Positions 55,875-64,000 of a stretch of DNA of 64,000 nt are shown piece after piece. The notes under the pieces are model-generated. The model worked only from the letters and a program-made list of their open reading frames with translations, had not been told where the DNA came from and made no database searches. The stretch's first letter is position 1. Each line of letters starts with the position of its first letter. The translations under genes and the position numbers were made by a program. The DNA comes from Chlorocebus sabaeus (Eukaryota; Chordata; Mammalia; Primates; Cercopithecidae), in NCBI RefSeq assembly GCF_047675955.1, contig NC_132930.1:48175832-48239831 (forward strand). The letters run 5' to 3'.

Positions 55875-56290
55875 TCGTGGGCACCCCGTGATAGATGAAG
55901 CATGGAAATTAGTTCCAGAGTTTAACTGATAACCGCAGAGCCCGCGACACTCGGTTATGGCAGCTCTAATTGATGAGCTCATTAAGTCCATTATTAGAGA
56001 AATTGATTTCAAATAGGCACTTAGAGTGCGCGGGGAGGCAGGTGGAGAGGGAGCACAGAAGGCAGGGGAAGTCTCAAAATACATAATGAGGCACGTAATG
56101 TTATAGGTTTGTTTAATGAAAAGCCTCAACCGCACGCCTGTGGCCGCGTGGGTTTTAAACACCCATTTTATGTACTAATAAAGCTCCTGGCTCTGGGGTC
56201 CCTCCCTGGCCCCAGCCCACTGTGCTCTGTGGCTGCCCTTAATTAATTAATTAACCCGGGCAAGGCGATCAATGAGTTAGTGGTGCAGAA
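55875..56290. promoter_or_regulatory. Strong candidate conserved noncoding element (right part)
   Basis: GGAAATTAGTTCCAGAG, GCTCTAATTGATGAGCTC, CATTAAGTCCATTATTAG, GAAATTGATTTCAAATAGG, ACATAATGAGGCACGTAATG, TTGTTTAATGAAAAGCC, CCCATTTTATGTACTAATAA and the palindromic run TTAATTAATTAATTAA at 56239-56254. About 400 bp, repeat-free. Confidence 0.6.
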
Positions 56291-56689
56291 TCGACACTCC
56301 GAGGCCGTGGCTCATTGGGAGAGACGAGGGAGGCCGGTGGGGCTGGTGGCGGAAGAGGGTGCCTGGGCTTTCCATCCTTTGCCCTCTCGGTCCCACCCTG
56401 CCTGGCTCAGCCATCTGAGGCTGAGGCAGACCCTGTCCAGATGGTGGGGACCTGGGTTGCTGTAGAGCTGCTGCGCCAGGCCGGGGAGAGGTGGCCCAGA
56501 CCCTGAGGCTCAGGGTCCCAGAACCAGGATGGGAGACAATCACGGTGACCCTGACCTGCCTGCTCCAGCTCCAGGGGTCCCTCCCAGCCACGCTCCACAG
56601 GCTACTGACGCCCTCCTCTCGGGGCTACAGGGCTTAGTCTGGGATGGTTTTCAGCATCCCCCCCAGCCTCTGTGCAGCCCCCAGACCAC
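56291..56689. other. GC-rich unique DNA
   Basis: Nothing recognised. Confidence 0.5.
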
Positions 56690-56860
56690 ACGCACCTAAA
56701 CAGACACACGTGTGGACACACCCAGGTACTCGGAATTCCACATGCAGACACATGTGGACACACATGGACACGCAGTGATACTGACACAAATACACGGAAT
56801 CCCTTACAGAGACACACGCAGACGCTCACAGACACGCTACACACACATGACCAGCCCTTC
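56690..56860. repeat. Degenerate CA-rich stretch
   Basis: ACACACGTGTGGACACACCC, CACATGTGGACACACATGG, AGAGACACACGCAGACGC and CTACACACACATG: decayed (CA)n-type low-complexity sequence. Confidence 0.75.
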
Positions 56861-57554
56861 CTTTCTGCAACTTTCAGGCTGTGAGTCCGGAGGCTCCAAC
56901 ATCTCCACCTTGTTGTCCCAGAGGGTTCTCACACTCAGCACGGCTGAACCCTAACGATCCCCGACCACCTGCTGCCCAGAAGTCCCCGTCCCACAGCGAG
57001 GGGTGCCCGACCTTCCAGGCCCTGCCATGGCCCCCGCAGTTTCTCCTGGCCCCTTCATCCTGCAGAGGTTCCCATGGCTGCACCATGGAAATGCACAGAA
57101 CCCAATCCCTCCTCATGCTCCCTCTCGGCTGCCCGAGCCTCCTAGGCATCCCCCTCATCGCTGCAGCTCAGCGGCCATCACACAGAGCACAGCCCTTGCA
57201 GCCTGGCCCTCAGCCCTCTGGCCTCCAGCCCCTGGCCACGATGACCCTGGCTGTGCCTCCCACGCCAGGCACTGCATCGAGGGCCTCCTGCTGTCCCCTG
57301 TCTGGAGCCGCTCCCCAGGTGACTGTGCTCCCTTCGCCCAGTCCTTCCCGCCTTGTCCCACCTTCCTCCACGGTGGTCACCTTCACCTGGGGTCCCACAT
57401 GCGTCCCGTGGACTGACTGCCACATCCACACTAGGACGCAGGCTCCACAGGGCGTGGTGACATCTGTTTTCTTTTTCCTCGGATGCAGCCCAAGTCCCCA
57501 GAAGAGTGTGGGGTGCCGAGGAGGAGCTCTGCCAAGTTCAGGAGAGAAGAGATG
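56861..57554. other. GC-rich unique DNA, no gene seen
   Basis: A plus-strand frame of about 226 codons overlaps others on both strands. No domain recognised. Confidence 0.5.
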
Positions 57555-57735
57555 CGTGTAACTCATTTAACCGCACAGCAGGGAGTCAGGAAACACCGCC
57601 CAGTAAGACAAGAAGTGACACATTTTGCAGTTGATACGATAATTAAAATGGCGCTGCAGCCACGCACAAGCTGAGCTGGGCCTGCTGTGCAGGCAGCTAA
57701 CGCGGGGCGCTGAAAAACAGAACAAACCTATGAGT
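57555..57735. promoter_or_regulatory. Candidate conserved noncoding element
   Basis: GTAACTCATTTAACCGC, GAAGTGACACATTTTGCAG, TTGATACGATAATTAAAATGG and GCTGAAAAACAGAAC, with CpGs retained and no repeat. Confidence 0.4.
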
Positions 57736-58364
57736 CTGTCGGGTGACTCGATGGGCCATGCCTGAAGACCCGGTGACCAAGCTGGTGCAGGAACCCGCGA
57801 CCCACAGCAGGGAGCCGCTGCCACGTCCTAAGGCTGCTGGGGTGAAGTTGGAGCTGGGGACACAGAGCTGGGCCAGGCTTCCTAGAAGAGGAGGATCAAG
57901 AAGGAGGCACCTCCCAGTGAGAGCCGAGGTGAAGAAATGCCATTCAAGACAGATGCGGAGGGATCCAGGCTCCCGATCCCTCTGGGCTGTGGCCAGGGCC
58001 TCCCTTGACTGGATCCAACCAGAGGGCAGTGGTGGTGAGCCTGGGAGCAAGGGTGGAGGGTCAGTCCCAGCCCCAGGGCAGAGTGGCCGATGTGGTGGGG
58101 TGGAGGTGAGAGGCAGGGCGGCCGGCCAGCACAGCCATCGCTGCACGGGGGCCCAGGCCCACATCTGACTTCCACATGACCGGGCACTAGCTGTCTGCCT
58201 TGGATGCTGCAGCTCTCCGTGAGCCCCCACCCATGACAGAAACCCAGGCTCCAGCCATCCCTGCAGGCACCATGCAGGGGTAAATTCCGTGTGACATCAC
58301 CTCGGCTTTCTGTAACGCAGAGCTACGGCGCCAAACACCACAAACATTTAAAAAGTTAAGGGTA
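57736..58364. other. GC-rich unique DNA, no gene seen
   Basis: Nothing recognised before the Alu. Confidence 0.5.
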
Positions 58365-58545
58365 GGCTGGGCATGGTGGTGCACGCCTGTAATCCCAGCC
58401 ACTCAGAGGCCGAGGCGGGAGAATCGCTTGAACCAGAGAGGCAGAGGCTGTAGTGAGCTGAGATCATGCCACTGCACTCCAGCCTGAATGGCAGAGTGAG
58501 ACCATGTCTCAGAACAAAAAAACAAAAGACAACAACAGCAAAAAA
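58365..58545 (+). mobile_element. Alu, internally deleted
   Basis: GGCTGGGCATGGTGGTGCAC, then a jump to GAGGCGGGAGAATCGC and the right-arm end GCACTCCAGCCTGAATGG, with a CAAAA/AACAAC tail. About half of a full Alu is present. Confidence 0.92.
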
Positions 58546-59357
58546 CCAGAAAGGATAGAAGAAAGGATAAAAAGACGTAATTGCATTAATGAGACGACTG
58601 GATTGGAGGCGAAGACGCTGGAACCTCCAGCTCCATTTCTGTGCTGTACGTGAGGCCGACTGATTCGATCGCCTCCTGCCGTCTCCCAGGGCTCCCTCGT
58701 CCTTCTCAGGTGGCCCGGCTTCCTCCTCCCACGGTGCAGGGGGCTGTGGCATCTCAGCCTCACAGGATCAGGCCACCACAGTCTAGAGTCCAAGCGAACT
58801 CTGAGAGCCACCTCCAACTGTGGCAGTGGGAACATTCAGCCCAGACCTGTCCCCCTTGGTGTGACACCCTCAGAATCCACGTCCGCACTGCTTCCCTGTG
58901 TCCTCGCATGGTCTCCTGTCCCTCAGGCTGCGTATTCAGGGAAAACAGGACAGTTTCCTTCTGGGTGTGGGGAGGGCAGCCAGCCGGGGGGCGCTGGTGT
59001 GGGGGGCAGCACGGGGGGTGGGTCCCTTCTGATGGCGGGAGGGGCCGCTTCTGCTGCCAGGGGAGGCTCACGGGGACCAGGAGCTCGGGGGGTTCCAAAC
59101 TTCCGGAATTCATCTCAGTTCATCCAGATCTCATCCCCGTCTCAGGACACCCCCCGTAGCCCAAGCTCCACTCCGAATAAAAGTGCTGACAGGGCCAAAC
59201 ACTGGGTTCAGGCTGTCACTGGAAACCCCAGCGTCACCCTTGGAGCCTGATCTTCAGTCACATCTGTCCTAGGGCTATAAAGAAGAGGTGGATTTCAGAC
59301 CCTGGTGGGGCAGAGGGAGGTGCTCCCTGGCTTTCTGACTGTGACTTGGCCTTTTTG
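58546..59357. other. Mostly GC-rich unique DNA
   Basis: 58555-58605 (GGATAAAAAGACGTAATTGC and ATTAATGAGACG) is a small AT-rich patch that might be a regulatory remnant. A weak CTCF-like string CAGCCGGGGGGCGCTGG is at about 58980. No gene. Confidence 0.4.
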
Positions 59358-59504
59358 CCTTGCCCTTCCCCTCCCTCCCCTCCTTTCCCCTCCCTTCCCC
59401 TCCTTTCCCCTCCCCTCCCCTCCCTTCCCCTCCCCTCCTTTCCCTTCCTTCCTTCTTTCTTTCTCCTTCCTTCCTTCCTCCCTCCCTCCCTTCCTTTTTT
59501 TTTT
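59358..59504. repeat. (CCCCTCCCTTCC)n pyrimidine repeat
   Basis: CCCTTCCCCTCCCTCCCC units, then CTTCCTTCCTTC and CTCCCTCCCTCC, running into the T-rich end of an Alu piece. Confidence 0.95.
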
Positions 59505-59621
59505 TTGAGACAAGGTCTGGCTGTGTCGCCCAGGCCAGTCTTGAACTCCTGGGCTCAAGCCATCCTCCTGCCTCAGCCCCCGAAAGTGCTGGATTTCAGG
59601 TGTGAGCCGCCGTACCTGGCC
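59505..59621 (-). mobile_element. Alu fragment
   Basis: GAGACAAGGTCTGGCTGTGTC joins CCAGTCTTGAACTCCTGGG and ends GTGAGCCGCCGTACCTGGCC. The middle of the element is deleted. Confidence 0.9.
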
Positions 59622-60304
59622 TGCGTGGGCTTTTTATGTTAAGGCGTCTGTGGTTGTGGTTGTCCACGCATGCAAATATGACTGTGAGGAACCTGGTGAG
59701 CCAGGCGGGCATCAGCCGGGGAACGGGTCATGTAGGCTCGTGGGGCCTCCCCTCTGCAGCGTGACTCTGGGCTGTTCTGAGGCCTGGTGGGGAGGGTAGG
59801 TGATGGGTGGCCCTCCAGAGTGGCCTTGGTGCTTCCCAGCCCCTCTGTCCACCTCCCAGACCAGCTGATCCAGGCCTGACAGACACAGCCGGCCCGGGTC
59901 ATGCCGAGGAAGGGACAGGCGCCACCCTGCCGATCCCACTGCCTCCCAGTGAGGTGTGAGGCTGAGCCCTGGAGCGCCGTCAGGACCCGGAATTTACCTG
60001 GCAGTAACCCAGGATCTCGCAGGAGTCCCTGGCATCTGGGCGACGCCTTGTTCCTGGTCGTTTTTCGCCCTCCTTGCTCCAGTGGTCAATTTGATTGAAG
60101 AAAGACCCACAAAGGGTGGGTTGCTGAGACGTGGCCTCCGTCGCCTTCTTTAACTTTCAGGTCTGAAGACACTACTGCCCATTGCCGCTTCAAGCCCACT
60201 GAGGGCCGCCCCCAGCCCTGTGTGTGGCTGTGCAGAGGCTGGTTCTTTCCAGTGCCCGTGGCTGTGGCCGGCGTCAGGGTCGAGCCATGACCGGGGTAAG
60301 TTGA
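59622..60304. other. GC-rich unique DNA, no gene seen
   Basis: Nothing recognised. Confidence 0.5.
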
Positions 60305-60441
60305 GGCTCTGTTGGGGAGTGGGGTGGGGCCGGGCGGTGCAGGGGTGGGTCAAGGCTCTGGAGGGGTGTGGGGTGGGGCCAGGTGGTGCAGGGGTGGGTC
60401 GAGGCTCTGGAGGGGTGTAAGGTGGGGCCGGACGGTGCAGG
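60305..60441. repeat. 49-bp tandem repeat, about 2.8 copies
   Basis: Units begin GGCTCTG at 60305, 60354 and 60403 and contain GGGGTGGGGCCRGGYGGTGC and GGGGTGGGTC. Confidence 0.92.
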
Positions 60442-60499
60442 GTCCCTGCCATCCATCTGTTCACTGTGTCCTCCACTTCCGGCCCCGTGTGGAGACAGA

Positions 60500-60910
60500 G
60501 ACAGATGGCAGAAAAGCGATTTACAATGTGGCCTGTTCTATTTCCAATTAAACCACAGACATTAGTTAATATGCAGGGCTGGGAATCTCGGGTGGAGATA
60601 ATGTGCAGATAGCTCTATAAAACTCTGCTAGGATCAAATAATTTTGCACAAATTTGCAAACAGCATGGTTTTTGTAAATAACCGTAATCTTTCTACCAGC
60701 GAGGGTGCCGATTAGGCGCTTTTCCTCATGATGATTCAGTGATGACCTAATTTACCTATTGTTGCTGCGCGTCCAGTGCAGCCAATGGCATTGTCCAATC
60801 TGGTCCCAAATCCATCCTGTTGGCGTTAATTCATATTGACCAAATGTTTACAAATTGAGCCTTTTCCCCCTCGTTATGCCTGACGGTTAACTCCGCTAAT
60901 GAGCCCGTCT
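60500..60910. promoter_or_regulatory. Strong candidate conserved noncoding element (about 0.4 kb)
   Basis: TTTCCAATTAAACCACAG, CATTAGTTAATATGC, TCAAATAATTTTGCAC, TTGTAAATAACCGTAATC, GATGACCTAATTTACC, CTATTGTTGCTGCGCG (SOX-like), CAGCCAATGGCATTG, GGCGTTAATTCATATTG, CAAATGTTTACAAATTG (forkhead-like) and CGCTAATGAGCCC. Repeat-free with stops in all frames. Confidence 0.6.
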
Positions 60911-61009
60911 GCTGACGCGGCACCGACCTGCAGGCCCGGGAGTCTCGGCCGCCCTCGCCTGTCCTGAGCCCATCCTGAGCTCGTCCTGAGCACACCCCCG
61001 GCGTCAGCC

Positions 61010-61190
61010 CGGGCTTGCAGGAGGTGTCTGGCCTGGGCGCCGCCCGGGAGAAGGGGCGGGGCGAGGTGAGGCCAGGAGGCGGGGGGAGGGGTCGAGGAGG
61101 GAGGGAGGAGGGGCCCGGAGCTGCTGCCCTGCAGGGAGGCTCCGCAGAGGAGGGCGCGACCTGAGGGTGAGTGGGGTGGGGCGGGGTGGG
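61010..61190. other. Small CpG-rich stretch
   Basis: GCGCCGCCCGGGAGAAGGGG, GGGCGGGGCGAGG and surrounding G-runs, about 180 bp. Too short to call a CpG island with confidence. Confidence 0.35.
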
Positions 61191-62064
61191 GGCTCCGTGT
61201 GAGGTGCGGGGTGTGGCCGGGGGAGTCACAGGACGGCCCCCAAGGAAACTTGCTCTGGGGCTGTGGGATGAATACCACAGGCAGGGGTGGAGCTTAAAAC
61301 AGCAGAGTTCTCTTGTGGTCTGGAGCCCAGAGCCACCTGGAATTTACCTGGCACCAGCTGGCATCACCAGGGGTTACTCGATACTTGCCCCGTGGCTTCC
61401 TCTGAAGGCTTGGGGCTCCCTCCTGCCTCCCCCAGGTCCTGGGGGCTGCGGCAACCCTCGGCGTCCCCTGGCTTGGAGGGGCCACTCCAGCCTCTGCCTC
61501 TGTCTTGGCCATCTGCTCCCTGGCACCTCTGTGCTCCTTCTCAGGAGGACACCGGCATTGGTGGGGGACCTGCCCATATCTGGGAGGGTCTCATTTGAGC
61601 CTTACCTCAGCCACATCTGCAAAGATCCTCTTTCAGATCATGGTCAGGAGCCCGGGCTTCAGGGATCTGCATGGAGGCTCCCCTCCCCGGGGTGGTTTCT
61701 CCGTGGACGCAGAGGCTTCCCTCCCTGGGGTTCCTGTTCTATGCACGTGGAGGCAGCTCGGTGCGGGCAGTGGCTGCCTCCGCTGCTTAGAGAAGTGGGA
61801 AGGACGGTCTGCAGAGAGAGACAGGACCCAGGGAGCGAGGCCAAGAGGGAGAGAGGCAGAGGCAGAGGCCGCAGGCGAAAGAACAGGGACAGGGAGGCCA
61901 GCGTGCAGGAAGTGTCAGGCTGGCCCGGCTGGTCCCGGCCAGGAGCTCCCTGCCAGGGCTCTGTGGCTCCGAGCTTTCTCCCAACAGATTTGCTTCTCTG
62001 ATCAACCGTGGTCAGAGGCCCAGAAGGAGACATGGGGAGCCTGGCTTGGGAGGACCCCACTAGC
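61191..62064. other. GC-rich unique DNA, no gene seen
   Basis: Overlapping frames up to about 295 codons. Nothing recognised. Confidence 0.5.
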
Positions 62065-62165
62065 GTCTGGAGGCCTCAGTGTACTCTTCTGTAAAATGGG
62101 ACAACAAGGACACCTCTTCCCTGGGGTCTTGGGGAGGGTTAAATGGCGTCATCCCCATGCCGGAC
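62065..62165 (-). mobile_element. MIR fragment
   Basis: GCCTCAGTGTACTCTTCTGT then AAAATGGGACAACAAGG and GGGTTAAATGGCGTCATC follow the antisense MIR core (CTCAGTTTCCTCATCTGTAAAATGGG...GGATTAAATGAGATAAT). Confidence 0.8.
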
Positions 62166-63194
62166 CCAGTGCTGGCCTTTGTCACCATCCCGGGGTCTCA
62201 GGCCCTGGGCAGATAGGCCCCTCCCCCACCAAGCTCAGTTTCCAGCGGTGGCTGCTGTGTGATGGTGGAGACTTTACTTGGTATCTGTGTGCTCGTTTGA
62301 TACCTGACTGTCCTGCAACGCCAGCTCTCAGGGCAGGGGCGGCGTGTGCTTCTCCCTCAGCTTGGAGCCCGCAGGCTGTCCACGCTTGTTGACTCTGTGG
62401 CAGGTCTAGTTCTAAGCATCATTGTCACTGAGACCTGCGCACAGCAAGGCGCTTGGATCAGCGCCTGGCCTGTGGTTGGCACCTGTGGGCATTGTGTTAG
62501 CTGCCAGTATTATTCTCTCTCATTTAATCTTTGCAAGCTCACGAGGGTTTGCTGAGTGGATCAAGGGTCAGAGTGGGGAGTGGGGGTGCTAATTGGACTA
62601 CCCCAGAACTAGCAGAGCAAGGCTGGGCCAGGGCTGGTGAGGATGGTGCCTGCCCCGGCCATGCCAGGCAGGCTTCATGCCAGGGAGGGGGTGGCCTGGC
62701 AGCCAGGGAGGGGGTGGGAGCAGGCTCTGAGGGGGGCAACCAAGTGGGCTCCCTGGAGGAGGAGTGCCTGTAGGCCAGGGGGCTATGGGTCATGGGGGCT
62801 CAGGGGAGAGCGATAGCTGTGTCTGAACGAAAGGGTGGAGGCGGCACAGACCGGAGATCTCAGAGGAGGCCTCGCGTCCCGCAGCTGCGGAGGTGCAGGG
62901 CCCGGCTGAGACGCCGGCAGGCCTCATCGGGCTGCTGCCCGTTCTCTCCAGGAGTCCCATGGTGGGTGCGTCGGCCTCGACATCCTGCTCAGCTTCCTGG
63001 ATGTTGCACACCATGCTTGCACCAGCTGGCGGGGCTGCCCCTCTAGCATTCTTTCCCAGGCATCTGGGCTGGGGGCGGTGACGTGGAGAAGGCATCGCTG
63101 AACATGTTTTCGGGCCTGTGGGTTTCTTCCCTGCATCCCCTGGGCAGGCAGATCACGCCATCACCCCAAGCTGTGCTGGGGAGGAGAGGAGCCA
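62166..63194. other. GC-rich unique DNA, no gene seen
   Basis: A short MIR-like trace (TTATTCTCTCTCATTTAATC, about 62510-62530). Otherwise nothing supportable. Confidence 0.5.
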
Positions 63195-63300
63195 TTGGTA
63201 CCTGCGAAGGGGTTGTTATTATGCTGCCCTTAAAAACAGTCCCGTTATCAACTCTTCCAATCAGTGGTTATGACAGCAGCATTTATGTGCGTTGGTGACA
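63195..63300. promoter_or_regulatory. Short candidate conserved noncoding element
   Basis: GGTTGTTATTATGCTGCCC, TTAAAAACAGTCCCGTTATC, CCAATCAGTGGTTATGACAG and GCAGCATTTATGTGCG, between GC-rich flanks. Confidence 0.4.
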
Positions 63301-63381
63301 GGGGCCTCAAGGCCCAGTGCCACCTGGCAGCCTTGGAGCCTCGGGCCGGGCACCCTGCACTCTCCTTGGCTGCGCGGGCCC

Positions 63382-63552
63382 CAGCGCCATCCTCCAAGCA
63401 TGCAGGGCTTCCCGGCCCTTTCCCAGACCCCCGCCTCCCAGCGCCATCCTCCAAGCATGCAGGGCTTCCCGGCCCTTTCCCAGACCCCCGCCTCCCAGCG
63501 CCATCCTCCAAGCATGCAGGGCTTCCCGGCCCTTTCCCAGACCCCCGCCTCC
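63382..63552. repeat. 57-bp tandem repeat, three identical copies
   Basis: Copies at 63382-63438, 63439-63495 and 63496-63552 begin CAGCGCCATCCTCCAAGC and end CAGACCCCCGCCTCC. I see no difference between them. Unit length is a multiple of three, so both strands stay open (about 93-109 codons); this is not a gene. Confidence 0.98.
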
Positions 63553-63559
63553 CAGCCCT

Positions 63560-64000
63560 CTTCCTTTTGCTAAAAAGCTAGACTTTTCTACTATTTGTGC
63601 TGCTTTTAATCCATAGGAAGTCAATTTTCCACTCATATATTAGTTTATTTTATATTTTCAAATTGATTCGACTATGCATTGATTTCCTGTTGTGGGCATT
63701 GTGTCCTGAGCCGGGATTACGCGTTTAGGAGAAGTGGATACTCATGGCACATAAAGGTGCCTCTACGCCACAGAGCTCTTATCTTGAAAAGGGAGAGTCC
63801 AATTTTATTGAAACAGCTAAAATCCCACTTAATTGAATTTTTTTCCTCTAAGATGTACAAGCTTAGAGACGTTTGCTTTCCAATTCAACTCAGGCTCTGT
63901 GGTGTTTAAATTTCCAAACCCATAAAGACCTTTATGAAAAAGACCCTACAAATATTTTATCTCTGAGCGGGCGCGTCGGTGAGCGCCCAGGTGGGAGTGG
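63560..64000. promoter_or_regulatory. Strong candidate conserved noncoding element reaching the window end
   Basis: CTTTTAATCCATAGGAAG, CATATATTAGTTTATTTTAT, CAAATTGATTCGACTATGC, CCAATTTTATTGAAACAGC, CACTTAATTGAATTTTTTTC, TTTCCAATTCAACTC and ACAAATATTTTATCTC. About 0.4 kb of AT-rich, repeat-free sequence; GC rises again in the last 30 bases. Confidence 0.55.

Noticed and set aside
56239..56254. TTAA run as a piggyBac-type insertion scar
   Set aside because: TTAA here is a short tandem run without a transposon body or inverted ends.
61171..62392. Overlapping frames of 276 and 295 codons
   Set aside because: Different phases of the same GC-rich DNA. The second runs through a MIR repeat.
63248..63636. 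Tandem-repeat peptide frames near the 57-bp repeat
   Set aside because: The 57-bp unit is divisible by three and both strands are open. No start context or domain.
1..64000. A mobile or immune-type gene system
   Set aside because: The window is primate noncoding DNA. No operon-like or clustered gene structure exists.

Overview
This is primate, almost certainly human or ape, nuclear DNA. Full-length and truncated Alu elements of several ages occur on both strands, including AluY-type copies. Other fossils are THE1/MST/MLT1-class LTRs, L1 fragments, an ERVL-like pol relic and old L2/MIR pieces. I find no convincing protein-coding exon, tRNA, rRNA, CRISPR array or prokaryotic feature. The long open frames lie in minisatellites, in Alus or in GC-rich, stop-poor DNA with rival frames on both strands. 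The best reading is a gene-poor, GC-rich intergenic or intronic regulatory interval. I cannot place it on a chromosome from sequence alone.

Layout. 1-21 kb is GC-rich unique DNA. It holds a THE1-like LTR split by an Alu, a three-copy tandem array built on Alu pieces, a 1.25 kb 34-bp minisatellite, an L1 fragment split by an Alu, and AT-rich islands near 9.3, 9.7, 13.8, 18.8 and 20.5 kb. A CpG-rich stretch lies at 19.3-20.5 kb. 21.1-37.6 kb is an AT-rich repeat block: an L1 with many nested insertions, a second L1, MLT1-class-like LTRs, then the ERVL-like pol relic carrying an LTR nested inside an LTR plus an Alu, and a DNA-transposon fossil. 37.8-64 kb is again GC-rich. It carries several more minisatellites, a CpG-rich segment with a strong CTCF-type motif, and dense AT-rich islands near 38.8, 40.5, 41.0, 42.4, 46.3, 50.3, 54.4, 55.7-56.2, 57.6, 60.7, 63.2 and 63.6-64 kb.

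The islands are the most interesting content. They are abrupt drops in GC of about 100-600 bp, rich in TAATTA/ATTA, octamer and GATTA motifs, free of recognisable repeats and without a persuasive reading frame. That is the usual look of deeply conserved noncoding elements (enhancers) around a developmental transcription-factor gene. Conservation itself is inferred, because no alignment could be run. If the inference holds, the genes served lie outside the window, and the CpG-rich segments and CTCF-type site would belong to the same regulatory domain.
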